From: Sediminibacterium sp.
Lineage (GTDB): Bacteria; Bacteroidota; Bacteroidia; Chitinophagales; Chitinophagaceae
NCBI RefSeq assembly: GCF_030695065.1
Contig: NZ_JAUYTR010000009.1
Coordinates: 186,001 to 250,000, forward strand
Reading direction: 5' to 3'
DNA length: 64,000 nt
Below are positions 1 to 9,271 of the stretch, piece by piece. Made by a program: the position numbers and the translations under genes. Below the pieces are notes generated by a model. That model saw only the letters and a program-made list of their open reading frames with translations, was not told the DNA's origin and did no database searches. Each line of letters begins with the position of its first letter. Positions within the stretch are counted from its first letter, which is position 1.

Positions 1-1165
1 ACCCCAATAAGGCAACAAATAATTTTTTCTCGTCTTTACTTAATGCTAATCCAAAAGGCAATAAACCCCTGAATTGATCAATGCTTGCACTTACTTTAAT
101 GGGTATATGGCGTACAATTTTTTGGCTTTCATAATCAATCACACTGATATTGTCATTGGTAGCATTAGAAATATATGCATACTTTTTTCCAACAGCAATA
201 GAGTTAGGACTTGCGCCACCCACTACTTCAATGTCTTCAATTAATTCACCTATTTGATGGCCAGTTTTTAATTTGCTCAACACTTTATTGGTATTCAAAT
301 CTATCACAAACACACTCATTGCTTCAGGTGAATTGGGGCTACCTACACCAGGGATTTTTTTCCCATCTATAACTGTTCCATTAATAGACTCATTGGTATT
401 ATCGCCATATGGGTGATGTGGTATCACTAATGAATCATAATTTTTTTCGGTCATACCTTCAACTAAAGGGTACGCATACATTCCCACATTAGCTACAAAC
501 GCAAACTGTTTATTTGGGCTTAAAGACAAACCAAAGGGGAGCCTTCCACAAGGAATAGATGCTTCAATTTGTTTGGTAGCAAGATTAAGCCGAACCATCC
601 TATAATTAGCCCTGTCTAAAACCAGCAACTCATTTTTTTCTTCATTAAATAATAAATCAGCAGTAAAACTATCTTCAAACAAATCCACTCCCACTTTTCC
701 ATTTAAAGAAATAGAATCCAAGCGCCTCATGGTATTGATATCATATACCAATACTGCGCCATTGTCTCCCCCACTCAAATAAACAATATTGGAAGCTTTT
801 CCAAAATCAACTCCTAAAAAAGATCCATTAGAAAAAGGAGAAGGAATTTTTTTATCATAAGAAGGCACCCTAGTATGGTCCATGGTTGCTAAGTCAATAA
901 TAGTAAACACACCATTGTGTAGGGTAACTGCTTTTTTACCATCTGGCGAAACACGCATCCCAAATGGATCATGCGTTATGCGAACCAAATCACCTGCAGG
1001 ACTTATATATCTACCACTGGGTAAAACCGAAATACCTTTTTCTTGAATTCGTGCATATTCAAATTTACCCGGTACTTCTAAAATAGGAATTAGCTTGGGC
1101 TGTTGCGCAGTTGTTTTAACAACAGTACAAAATGATATAAATAATAAAAAAACACAATTTCGCAT
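1..1165 (-). CDS. YncE-family beta-propeller protein, 3' end beyond window (possible YncE/alkaline phosphatase fusion)
   Basis: This gene is absent from the ORF track because its stop lies left of base 1. The reading frame is open for about 388 codons from an ATG that gives MRNCVFLLFISFCTVVKTTAQQ, a signal peptide. The mature part reads as repeated propeller blades with motifs such as SPDGKKAVTLHNG, LSPNKQFAFVANVG and VGKKYAYISNATNDNISVIDY, typical of YVTN/YncE repeats. The opening LPSGRYISPAGDLVRITHDPFG resembles Bacteroidota proteins annotated as YncE family/alkaline phosphatase fusions. If so, a phosphatase domain lies outside the window, which would fit the phosphonate locus upstream. That C-terminal domain is inference. 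The gene lies downstream of susD beyond a terminator, so it may have its own promoter. Confidence 0.8.
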   Translation of the reverse strand, partial: MRNCVFLLFISFCTVVKTTAQQPKLIPILEVPGKFEYARIQEKGISVLPSGRYISPAGDLVRITHDPFGMRVSPDGKKAVTLHNGVFTIIDLATMDHTRVPSYDKKIPSPFSNGSFLGVDFGKASNIVYLSGGDNGAVLVYDINTMRRLDSISLNGKVGVDLFEDSFTADLLFNEEKNELLVLDRANYRMVRLNLATKQIEASIPCGRLPFGLSLSPNKQFAFVANVGMYAYPLVEGMTEKNYDSLVIPHHPYGDNTNESINGTVIDGKKIPGVGSPNSPEAMSVFVIDLNTNKVLSKLKTGHQIGELIEDIEVVGGASPNSIAVGKKYAYISNATNDNISVIDYESQKIVRHIPIKVSASIDQFRGLLPFGLALSKDEKKLFVALLG

Positions 1166-1192
1166 GAGATAAAGTTAAAGGATAAAATAATA

Positions 1193-1224
1193 AATGAGGT
1201 GAATGCTATAGCATCCACCTCATT
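1193..1224 (-). terminator. Long hairpin terminator after susD
   Basis: AATGAGGTG pairs with CACCTCATT, enclosing the palindrome ATGCTATAGCAT with one mismatch between the two parts. The result is an almost continuous 32-base hairpin. On the minus strand it is followed by the T-rich tract TATTATTTTAT. It lies 27 bases after the susD stop and just before the next start, so it probably ends the susCD transcript. Confidence 0.7.
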
Positions 1225-1250
1225 GAATAAAAACTAAAACTGAGAAAAAG

Positions 1251-2777
1251 TTATTTAGCTATCCATACTAAGGTATTGATATCATCAGCACCCTGTCTTG
1301 TAACTGCTGCAGCTCTATTAGTTGCATTTAATGCTTGCTCAGCTAATGGATAAATGAATCTCACTGGTACTTTATTGTTGTTCAAATTATCTTGTCCTGG
1401 TACAATTACTGGTAAGCCAGTTCTTCTCCAATCAAACCAGCCTTCTAACCCGGTAAAAAACAATGACACCCATTTTTGAAGTGCAATCTTGCCCAACTTT
1501 TCAGTATTTGATCCAATATAGGCAACTGCTGGTTGTGTGTAGTAAGAAGCAGCAGGGGTTACATTAATTCCATATGCTGCCGGAACCATTGCAGCGTAGT
1601 AGGCAAAATTGGCTTGTATTCCATTTAAGTAATATGTTTCTGCTGTAGTGGATGAACTAATCATTCCCTTTTCAGCTGCTTCTGCCAAAATAAATTGCAA
1701 CTCTGCATAATTCATTATGATACCTCTAGCAACGTTGGGAAGTGGAGCAGCTTGACCATTGTCGTTACAAACCAAACATGCATAACTATAGCCAATCCTT
1801 GAAACACCTTGAGGACCACCATTATAATTTAAAGCAGCAACATCTCCCAATCCATTAGGAATTCCTTCAATTTTAGGATTACCAGCCGCAACAGAATTTT
1901 GAGAAGGTCTACCAAACACTGCTAATCTAGGATCATTTATTGCAGATAAGCGATCACTCAAAGTTTTACTAACCCTTATCTCATCTATTGATCCAACTCT
2001 TGACCCGTATAAAGGCCATTGATTTGCAGGAACATCTGCTAAATACTTCAATTCGGCATTGTCATCATTAGAAGTCATTAATGGATTCAAAGTGGCATTT
2101 GCAACAATTGCTTGCATATCTGCATTCACCGATTTCTTTTTAGACAAGCGCATGAGCAATCTTAATCTTAAAGAGTTAGCTAATTTCTTCCATTTTATCA
2201 CTGATCCATTAAATAAAATATCTCCTGAAATGGCTTCATTGCTTGTACCTAATATATCATTCGCTTTTTTAAGATCAGCCAATAACCCTGTATAAATTTG
2301 CTCTTGTGTATCGTATTTTGGCAAATAAATACCGTTTGTCTTTGCTTTTACTGCCTCAGAATAAGGAATATCTCCATAGGCATCAGTTGCCATAGAAAAC
2401 AACCAACTTTTTAAAACTAGTGCAACACCTAAATAGTTTTGCTGAACAGGTGCGCTTGAACTTGCTAGGTCAATAATGTTTTGAACATTACGCATATTGC
2501 CATAAACATTAGACCAAATACCATTTTTCTCTCCCCATAAATAACGGTCTTCATTTACAAATTGAATTTTTGCTGTGTATTGGACTAATAAATTTCCAGT
2601 TCCCCAAGCTTGTCCAACTTGCTCATTTACTGCACTCTTAATTACCCCAGATAACAACAAATTAGGTGTTACTTTGGTAGGAATATTTGGATTGGTATTT
2701 ACTTCTGTAAAGTCTTTGGTGCATGCATTCAGCAATAAAAGCGAAAATGCAGATAAGACTAAATATAATTTTTTCAT
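1251..2777 (-). CDS. SusD/RagB-like outer-membrane nutrient-binding lipoprotein
   Basis: The 508-residue product starts with a lipoprotein signal (LLLLNACTKDF; lipid-anchored Cys about residue 19) followed by EVNTNPNIPT, the usual opening of the SusD-like_2 type. SusD proteins are helical, TPR-containing surface lipoproteins that cap a SusC channel and capture ligand. The C-terminal segment GLEGWFDWRRTGLP is the conserved family motif. The gene lies 18 bases after susC on the same strand, the standard susC-susD order. The ligand cannot be read from sequence. The upstream genes suggest an organophosphonate rather than a glycan, because no glycoside hydrolase is nearby. Confidence 0.93.
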   Translation of the reverse strand: MKKLYLVLSAFSLLLLNACTKDFTEVNTNPNIPTKVTPNLLLSGVIKSAVNEQVGQAWGTGNLLVQYTAKIQFVNEDRYLWGEKNGIWSNVYGNMRNVQNIIDLASSSAPVQQNYLGVALVLKSWLFSMATDAYGDIPYSEAVKAKTNGIYLPKYDTQEQIYTGLLADLKKANDILGTSNEAISGDILFNGSVIKWKKLANSLRLRLLMRLSKKKSVNADMQAIVANATLNPLMTSNDDNAELKYLADVPANQWPLYGSRVGSIDEIRVSKTLSDRLSAINDPRLAVFGRPSQNSVAAGNPKIEGIPNGLGDVAALNYNGGPQGVSRIGYSYACLVCNDNGQAAPLPNVARGIIMNYAELQFILAEAAEKGMISSSTTAETYYLNGIQANFAYYAAMVPAAYGINVTPAASYYTQPAVAYIGSNTEKLGKIALQKWVSLFFTGLEGWFDWRRTGLPVIVPGQDNLNNNKVPVRFIYPLAEQALNATNRAAAVTRQGADDINTLVWIAK

Positions 2778-2795
2778 TGTTGTCTTTTTAAATTT

Positions 2796-5700
2796 TTAGA
2801 ATTTCAAACTAAGGTTAACACCATAGCTTCTTGAAGAAGGAATAGACATGTATTCAATACCAGGCAATGCAGTACCTCCAGTATAAGACATCACTTCAGG
2901 ATCAACATGTGGCACATTAGACCATAATGCTAAATTTCTTCCAACAAAACTTAAAGTAGCAGCTTTAAAAGGCGTTTTACTTAATAAAGTTGTTGGGAAA
3001 TTAAATCCAATCTGAAGTTCTCTTAGCTTTACAAATGAAGCATCATACATTACACCCTCAGCAATGGCTCTTCCTCCAGTCCAAGCAGTATGCCATTCTC
3101 TTGCGGTACGTTTAACATCATTTGCTACAAATTGCCCATTCACCAACATAACACCTTGACCAATTACTCCATTTCCTGGTTTAGTTAAATCGTATCCATC
3201 TGCACGACCCTCTAAGGTTTCTGCAATAATACCTCCTTCACGTCCAACTGTTTGTGTGTGTGAGTAAACATTACCACCCATTCTAATATCAAATAAGAAG
3301 CCCAATTTGAAATTTCCATAAGTAAATGTATTATTTATACCAGCTAACCAATCTGGATTATAATTACCCAATTTAATTCGATCTGTTGTTCTTACAGGCC
3401 TTCCATTACTAAATACCATTTGACCAACAAACTTGCCAGTACCATCATAATAAGCTCCATTTGGGTTGGTATTTTGTACGCGAGCAAAACCAATACCATA
3501 CATATCACCCATTCGTTCGCCAACTCTAGCTTCAATACTCACACTTCTACTAGCCATTACTAAATTGGATAACCCATCAGACAACTCAACCACCTTACTT
3601 CTATTGGTTGAAAAGTTTAAATCTACCGTCCAACGTAATCCATTCTTTTTTCCAACTACCGGAACCAAATTTAACATTGCTTCAAAACCATAGTTTCTAA
3701 TAAGCCCCGCATTAATAGATCTCGAAGTATAACCAGATGTTTGAGACAATGGGATATTAATAATCTGATTCTTGGTATTACTTTGATAAAAAGTTAAGTC
3801 TAAACCAATTCGATTATTCAACATTTTTATTTCTGTCCCAATTTCAAATGCAGTGCTAATTTCTGGCTTTAATGAAAGGTTGGCCAAACGATCTGTTTCA
3901 CCATAAATTTGTGCAGTACCAAACGCAGTACTTGGATTATACGCTTGTGTAAAAGTGAAAGGATCCGTATCATTACCCACTTGGGCCACACTTCCTCTAA
4001 CCTTAGCAAAATTAATTATAGAAGGTAATTGAACCATATCACTTACAACAGCACTTAACGCTGCAGATGAATAGAAAAATGAATTTTTCTCAGAACCTAG
4101 CGCTTTTAATTCTGCTGGCAATGTAAGAGCACTACTCCAATCATTTCTACCGGTTAGTTCTAAAAACAAATAGTTTTTATAAGAAACTTGTGCAGCACCA
4201 TATAAACTATTGACTCTTTTTTCAGTTAGTGTTTGAGCAATATCTACTGGAACTCTATTATTTGTAAGCTTATAAATTCCAGGAATGTTTAATTGACCTG
4301 CATTCACTTCATTAAAATCACTCTTCTGTCTAGTTTGATTACCTCCTAAAGATCCCGAAACAGTAAAGTCAGTATTAATTTTTTTATTCGCACTTAAAAG
4401 GAAATCGGTGTTTCTCTCTTCAGTAACAACCCTAGCTTCTCTATATTGTCCAAATGGAAAACGCTGGGTACTAAACCCTCTTTTGTAAGCTCTCAATTCA
4501 GATGCATAATCGGTAGCAGCTCTTAGCTGTAAGCTTAACCAACTTGCTAAGTCATATTTTAAAGTGATGTTCCCAAGAATACGATCAACTTGTTGACTAT
4601 TTGTGTTCTCATAAACTGTTAAATAAGGATTATCATGGTAGTTATAATTCCAACCAAATTGCTTAACCCCTTCTAAACCTGGCTGCCATAGTCTTTTCAT
4701 ATCAGCAATTCTAACAGACCTAGGGAACCAGCTCGTAAATAAATACATGATACTTTCAGTACCATAACTAATGGAAGGTCTATTACCACTATTACTTTTG
4801 ATATAAGATACAAATGCACGAGCAGAAAATTTATCTGTTAAATTGTATCCTCCGCTAAATGAAACGGTATTTCTTTTCAAGTCGGTATTTGGCACTATCC
4901 CAGTTTGATCTAAATTGGTATAAGACAACCTAAAATCACCTTCCTTATTGCTTCCTACAATCGCAACGTTATTGGTTATAGTTCTACCAGTTTCAAAGAA
5001 ATTAGCTACCCCGTCAATATCTGGTAACCAAGGAGTAGGTGTAATCACACTTCCAGCAGGTGCATTTAAATCGCCACCTAAAAATGGAATAACTTGTCCA
5101 TTTAAGGTTCTTGGAGAATTGTATTGAGGATACAGTTGCCCCTTAAAAGCAGGCCCCCAACCTTCATCAGTTCCATCAGTTAAACCAGCACCCCCTCCAT
5201 TCACAAACGCAAAAGCACCGCCATTCCCGTTTCCTTGTCCATATACATTTTGAAATTCAGGAAGCTTTAATGCATTTTCAAAAGTTAAGTTACTGTTCAC
5301 TTCTACACCAATACCCTTACTGCTTTTACCCGATTTAGTTTTAATTACAATTACACCATTTGCTGCCCTTGAACCATATAATGCAGATGCTGCTGGTCCT
5401 TTTAAAACGTTTATACTCTCTACATCATCTGGATTAATAAAACCAGCCCCATTGCCAAAATCTACTTCCATATTCCCTCTTCCACTTGCACCTACAATAG
5501 AATTACTAATAGGCACTCCATCTATTACATACAGTGGCTGATTTTTATTCATATCTACTGAGCGTTCACCTCTTATAGTTACCCTAGCAGAACCACCAAT
5601 ACCAGAATTACCCCCTACTACAGTAACGCCTGCAATTTTACCAGCAAGTTGACTTACCACGTTTGTTTCACGCGCAACAGTTAAACTTTCGCCTTTTAAC

Positions 5701-6083
5701 TCTTGAGAAGCATATCCCAATTTTTTCTTTTCTCTTTTAATACCCAAAGCAGTTACTACTACTTCATCTAACTCGGAAGTACTAGTATTCATTTGAATTT
5801 GTAAAAAGCCATTGGAAATGGTGAGTGTTTTATTACTATAGCCTACAGAACTTATGGTAATTTGATCTCCAACATTAGCATTTAAATTAAAATTACCTTG
5901 TTCATCAGATATAGTATTAAGCTTGGTTTTTATTACAGTAATTGTTGCCCCTACAATGCCATTGCCTGTAGTAGCGTCCACTACTCTACCTTTAATACTG
6001 TTCTGCGCATATGCAGAAAAATGAAAAAGCAATAATAACAAACTGTATAAAATTGCTTTAAAGAAATAGTTTTTTGTTTTCAT
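2796..6083 (-). CDS. SusC/RagA-family TonB-dependent outer-membrane transporter
   Basis: This 1095-residue protein has a signal peptide ending SAYAQ. A carboxypeptidase-like repeat domain follows (IKGRVVDATTGNGIVGATITV, about residues 30-105). Next come the TonB-box-like region TSELDEVVVTALGIKREKK, a plug domain (PLYVIDGVPI; ALYGSRAANGVIVIKTK) and a C-terminal beta-barrel ending in an aromatic-rich strand (GVNLSLKF). Length and domain order match the SusC/RagA family, which imports ligands across the outer membrane using TonB energy. It is followed directly by susD. It sits 84 bases after the FAD oxidoreductase and has its own candidate promoter and repeat operator. Confidence 0.96.
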   Translation of the reverse strand: MKTKNYFFKAILYSLLLLLFHFSAYAQNSIKGRVVDATTGNGIVGATITVIKTKLNTISDEQGNFNLNANVGDQITISSVGYSNKTLTISNGFLQIQMNTSTSELDEVVVTALGIKREKKKLGYASQELKGESLTVARETNVVSQLAGKIAGVTVVGGNSGIGGSARVTIRGERSVDMNKNQPLYVIDGVPISNSIVGASGRGNMEVDFGNGAGFINPDDVESINVLKGPAASALYGSRAANGVIVIKTKSGKSSKGIGVEVNSNLTFENALKLPEFQNVYGQGNGNGGAFAFVNGGGAGLTDGTDEGWGPAFKGQLYPQYNSPRTLNGQVIPFLGGDLNAPAGSVITPTPWLPDIDGVANFFETGRTITNNVAIVGSNKEGDFRLSYTNLDQTGIVPNTDLKRNTVSFSGGYNLTDKFSARAFVSYIKSNSGNRPSISYGTESIMYLFTSWFPRSVRIADMKRLWQPGLEGVKQFGWNYNYHDNPYLTVYENTNSQQVDRILGNITLKYDLASWLSLQLRAATDYASELRAYKRGFSTQRFPFGQYREARVVTEERNTDFLLSANKKINTDFTVSGSLGGNQTRQKSDFNEVNAGQLNIPGIYKLTNNRVPVDIAQTLTEKRVNSLYGAAQVSYKNYLFLELTGRNDWSSALTLPAELKALGSEKNSFFYSSAALSAVVSDMVQLPSIINFAKVRGSVAQVGNDTDPFTFTQAYNPSTAFGTAQIYGETDRLANLSLKPEISTAFEIGTEIKMLNNRIGLDLTFYQSNTKNQIINIPLSQTSGYTSRSINAGLIRNYGFEAMLNLVPVVGKKNGLRWTVDLNFSTNRSKVVELSDGLSNLVMASRSVSIEARVGERMGDMYGIGFARVQNTNPNGAYYDGTGKFVGQMVFSNGRPVRTTDRIKLGNYNPDWLAGINNTFTYGNFKLGFLFDIRMGGNVYSHTQTVGREGGIIAETLEGRADGYDLTKPGNGVIGQGVMLVNGQFVANDVKRTAREWHTAWTGGRAIAEGVMYDASFVKLRELQIGFNFPTTLLSKTPFKAATLSFVGRNLALWSNVPHVDPEVMSYTGGTALPGIEYMSIPSSRSYGVNLSLKF

Positions 6084-6105
6084 AATAAGTTTCCTGTTTG
6101 AGCAG

Positions 6106-6113
6106 CAAACCTA
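6106..6113 (-). promoter_or_regulatory. Bacteroidota -7 element upstream of susC
   Basis: On the minus strand the sequence TAGGTTTG matches the TAnnTTTG -7 consensus exactly and lies 22 bases before the susC ATG. I see no convincing -33 TTTG. The same octamer TAGGTTTG precedes the first gene of the locus at 9871-9878. Confidence 0.5.
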
Positions 6114-6120
6114 TCATTGC

Positions 6121-6152
6121 AATGTTAACTGAATGTATTGTTAATGTTAACT
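6121..6152 (-). repeat. Paired direct repeat AGTTAACATT, candidate susC operator
   Basis: Two exact copies of AGTTAACATT (minus-strand reading) lie at 6121-6130 and 6143-6152. They are 22 bp apart, about two helical turns, and immediately upstream of the susC -7 element. Their centres fall near -25 and -47 from the predicted start of transcription. This is the usual layout of a dimeric regulator site. No regulator gene is adjacent, so the binding protein is unknown. Confidence 0.4.
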
Positions 6153-6167
6153 CTATGTTTTGTTATT

Positions 6168-7292
6168 TCAAATTATTTTATCAATGAGTTTTTCAGCAAC
6201 ACCAAAACTCAAAGTCATACCTGCTCCGCCTAACCCATTCAACAAATAAACATCATCAATTGGCTCATTAAAATACCATGATGAACCATCTGTCATCTTC
6301 GGATAAACACCATTCCAAGTAGAACTTATTTCCCAATTAGACGCATTCATAAAACTGTTTAAATAATTTAGAATTAATTCATTTACATTATGATGGTCAA
6401 AGGGATCAAAAGTATACCCATACTCATGCGAATCGCCAACAGTTAAGTCTCCAAACTCATGTTGTGATACCATTACGTGAATTCCGTATTTAATATAATC
6501 TGGTATTTCGCAAATTAATTTATTGCGCAAAAGATCTAAAGAAGGAGCGCTTTTAAAACTAGTATAATGTAGTAAGGAAAGGCCGCCACATACAGAAGTT
6601 CCAATTAACTTATTGTTTGGCGCACTCATTCGAATCATTTGCAATTTGCACTTTACAATTGGCAATGAAATAAATGTTTCAGGGAAAAGTGTTTCAATAT
6701 CTTGACCACTGCAAATAACAATTTTATCTGCTTTTAATAATTTATTTCCAGACTTCACAAATCCCGTCCCAACTTCTTGTACTGTATGATTCCACAAAAA
6801 TTGAACACCAGAAAATGATTCTAGAAAATCACTAACATTTGCAACGGCAATTCTAGGATCAACAATCATTTCATCGGCCGAAAACAACCCACCGTATAAA
6901 TTATTCTGCTTAACAAGTGGGTACTTTATTGATATCTGACTTGGCGTTAACAGTGTTATTGGTCTACCTTCTTTTTCAAACTGGGCAAATAGCTCATTTA
7001 AAATTATCCACTCTTCACTTGAATATGCAACATGTAAACTTCCTGATTGATTGTACCACATTCCAACACTATTGGAAATATCCCTCCAAATTTGAGACGA
7101 TTTCTTTGCTAGCTGATACAATTCACCGTCGGGCTGACCAATTGGCCATACCATTCCGAAATTTCTAATAGACGCACCAACTGCACGTTGTGTTTTATCT
7201 AATACAGTCACATTAAACCCATTATTAGTTAGCGCCCTTGCAGTAGCAAGACCAACTATACCCGCACCAACTACGATAGCAGATTTTTTCAT
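6168..7292 (-). CDS. FAD-dependent oxidoreductase, TIGR03364 type (phosphonate-associated)
   Basis: The 374-residue protein opens with the dinucleotide-binding motif AIVVGAGIVGLATARAL and reads as a DAO/glycine-oxidase fold enzyme. The C-terminal LLNGLGGAGMTLSFGVAEKL is the second FAD-contacting segment. The neighbouring PhnX-like and PhnZ-like genes match the context of the TIGR03364 family, FAD enzymes recurring in phosphonate operons. Related enzymes oxidise aminophosphonates or their N-alkyl derivatives at the C-N bond, which could feed phosphonoacetaldehyde to the HAD hydrolase. The start overlaps the transporter stop by 4 bases, indicating translational coupling. The exact substrate is inference. 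Confidence 0.83.
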   Translation of the reverse strand: MKKSAIVVGAGIVGLATARALTNNGFNVTVLDKTQRAVGASIRNFGMVWPIGQPDGELYQLAKKSSQIWRDISNSVGMWYNQSGSLHVAYSSEEWIILNELFAQFEKEGRPITLLTPSQISIKYPLVKQNNLYGGLFSADEMIVDPRIAVANVSDFLESFSGVQFLWNHTVQEVGTGFVKSGNKLLKADKIVICSGQDIETLFPETFISLPIVKCKLQMIRMSAPNNKLIGTSVCGGLSLLHYTSFKSAPSLDLLRNKLICEIPDYIKYGIHVMVSQHEFGDLTVGDSHEYGYTFDPFDHHNVNELILNYLNSFMNASNWEISSTWNGVYPKMTDGSSWYFNEPIDDVYLLNGLGGAGMTLSFGVAEKLIDKII

Positions 7293-8593
7293 ATTACCTG
7301 TTTTGATAATTTAAAATACTTAAGATGTCCAACAAGAGTAAAAAGGACTAAGCATATTCCCCCAATAGCTGCAACAATAAATAATAAAGAGAAAAAAAAG
7401 ACCCAACTAAATTGAATTGAAATGAATTCCTTTACTAGCAAAACTATTACAGTGCCTAAATACCCAAAAGCGTCTGCTATATACATTACAAAGCCTACAT
7501 TACCTTTAATTTCATAACTCGAAATCATTCTTTCAAAATATAAGCAATTGAAAGGCAAGTAAGCTAAGTATAGCCCTGCTGTTGATAATATCATCCAATT
7601 GATTGGGTTTAACAATTGTTGATAAAACAATAGAGTTGATATCAGAGAAAGTAATAATCCTAGGATTACTAAAATATGAGAATAAACAAATGCTTTGAAA
7701 TTAGATTTAATGGTAAAAAAAGACCCGATAATAATGAGCACGAATATTGTTATCCATGTGCTAGTCCTAACAAAAATTCCGGCATCGGCAATATACCCAG
7801 TTTCCATCCATAACTCATTGGCAAAATCTTCACTAAAATCTCTAACAATAGTAAAAAGCATATAGCTAATAACAACAGGCAATAACAACCACCCAAATTG
7901 AGTAACAAATTTTTTTTGTTCCTTTAAGTTCATTGGAATGCGTTCTGACCTAACTAATACATCGGATGAACTTGGAATAGGCGTTTGTTTCAAAAGCCAC
8001 AATGCAAACAACAAAGGAATTAAAAATACACCCCCCGCAATAAAAGGCATCCAAAAATCATGAATATCAATATTAATTAAGAGCCATTTACCTACGGACT
8101 TTGCTAAACCAGATGCAAAAATGAAACTACTTACCAAAAAAGCACCCATTATTTCAGTTGTTTTTCTCCCTTCTAAAAAACCAAATACCAAACCAAAAAC
8201 CATCCCTAATGGCAGCCCATTTAAAAACATACAAAAAATATTGTAAGGTGCCGGAATAATAGCAAATAGGAATAATGCCACCCAAGCAGTTAAAATACAA
8301 ATCAATATTCCTTGTATTCGAAACTTTGGATCTATTGAAGCAATGATTCTAATTCCAATAAATTTACTAATCATATATCCTAAAACCTGAGCAATAACTA
8401 AGCAAACTTTATATGAAATACCCAAGAAAGTCCAATTTGTATATAAGCCAACAGTATAAGGTTTCCTAAAACCATACATGCCTGTATAAACAACAAATGC
8501 AGCAAATGAAACAACGAACAACAAAAATGCAGGTGAATTTTGCATTCTGTTATTTAGAAAATCATTATGCCGAATTTTAAAATAATGCATCAT
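7289..8593 (-). CDS. DUF5690 / major-facilitator-type inner-membrane transporter
   Basis: This 434-residue hydrophobic protein has about 11-12 predicted membrane segments and resembles the DUF5690 family of MFS-like proteins in Bacteroidota. Motifs include GMYGFRKPYTVGLY near residue 40 and GLVFGFLEGRKTTEIMGA, the latter at the place of the MFS loop. It lies inside the phosphonate gene set with 4-base overlaps on both sides, so it probably carries the imported substrate from periplasm to cytoplasm. The track start gives MMHYFKIRHNDF; an internal MQNSPAFLLF just before the first membrane helix is an alternative start. Confidence 0.78.
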   Translation of the reverse strand: MMHYFKIRHNDFLNNRMQNSPAFLLFVVSFAAFVVYTGMYGFRKPYTVGLYTNWTFLGISYKVCLVIAQVLGYMISKFIGIRIIASIDPKFRIQGILICILTAWVALFLFAIIPAPYNIFCMFLNGLPLGMVFGLVFGFLEGRKTTEIMGAFLVSSFIFASGLAKSVGKWLLINIDIHDFWMPFIAGGVFLIPLLFALWLLKQTPIPSSSDVLVRSERIPMNLKEQKKFVTQFGWLLLPVVISYMLFTIVRDFSEDFANELWMETGYIADAGIFVRTSTWITIFVLIIIGSFFTIKSNFKAFVYSHILVILGLLLSLISTLLFYQQLLNPINWMILSTAGLYLAYLPFNCLYFERMISSYEIKGNVGFVMYIADAFGYLGTVIVLLVKEFISIQFSWVFFFSLLFIVAAIGGICLVLFTLVGHLKYFKLSKQVI

Positions 8594-9270
8594 TCAATCA
8601 ATGAGATTATTTCATTTAAGCTATCAATAATATAGTCAGGATTAGATAATTGAAGCAAAGAGGCATTTTGTGCACCAGTGGTAATACCAATAGTTAGCCC
8701 ACATTGTGCATTTTTACCTTCTACTATATCAATAATTGAATCGCCTACTTTAATAACCATTCTTGCATCTGAGATTTCCATTTTTTGCATTGCCAAAAGA
8801 ATCATATCTGGCGCTGGCCTTCCATTAGCCACATCGGAAGCAGTAATTAATCCATCAATTTGTTCCCCTATATTCCAATAAAGCCTTTGAATTAAGTGAT
8901 GGGCTGTAGTACTGTCGTATCCTGTATTTAATACTACTTTTATTCCCATATTTTTAAGCATGGCAAAAACTTCACCTGCTCCTTCCATTGGCAAAATGGG
9001 AGCAGTTGCATAGGCAATTAGTAACTTTTCTTTAAACAATTCATGAAGTCGATCTGCTAATTTGTCTGGCGCAAATACACCAAGCTCAATTAAAACATCT
9101 CGAAAAGCCGACCGCTTTTCTTTACCAGCAGCAATTGAAAGCACTAAATCAAGACTACAATCATAGCCATCATCTATTAGTGTTTGATGCAATAATTTAT
9201 AAACTAAATTATCTTCATTAACTGTGGTGCCTGCCATATCAAATACCACTAATGCATATTTATTTTTCAT
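8590..9270 (-). CDS. PhnX-like (phosphonatase-like) HAD hydrolase
   Basis: The 226-residue HAD enzyme has motif I as DMAGTT (nucleophile Asp11), the phosphonatase form rather than the usual DxDxT. The position normally held by the loop-3 Lys reads GRPAPDM, with Arg as in phosphonatases. The acidic pair is in VGDSIIDIVEG. The cap segment GKEKRSAFR contains Lys50 and Lys52, candidates for the Schiff-base lysine that phosphonoacetaldehyde hydrolase uses to break the C-P bond. It matches the TIGR03351 PhnX-like clade better than classical PhnX. Expected products are an aldehyde and phosphate. It lies 1 base after the HD gene, in one operon. Confidence 0.85.
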   Translation of the reverse strand: MKNKYALVVFDMAGTTVNEDNLVYKLLHQTLIDDGYDCSLDLVLSIAAGKEKRSAFRDVLIELGVFAPDKLADRLHELFKEKLLIAYATAPILPMEGAGEVFAMLKNMGIKVVLNTGYDSTTAHHLIQRLYWNIGEQIDGLITASDVANGRPAPDMILLAMQKMEISDARMVIKVGDSIIDIVEGKNAQCGLTIGITTGAQNASLLQLSNPDYIIDSLNEIISLIE

Positions 9271-9271
9271 C

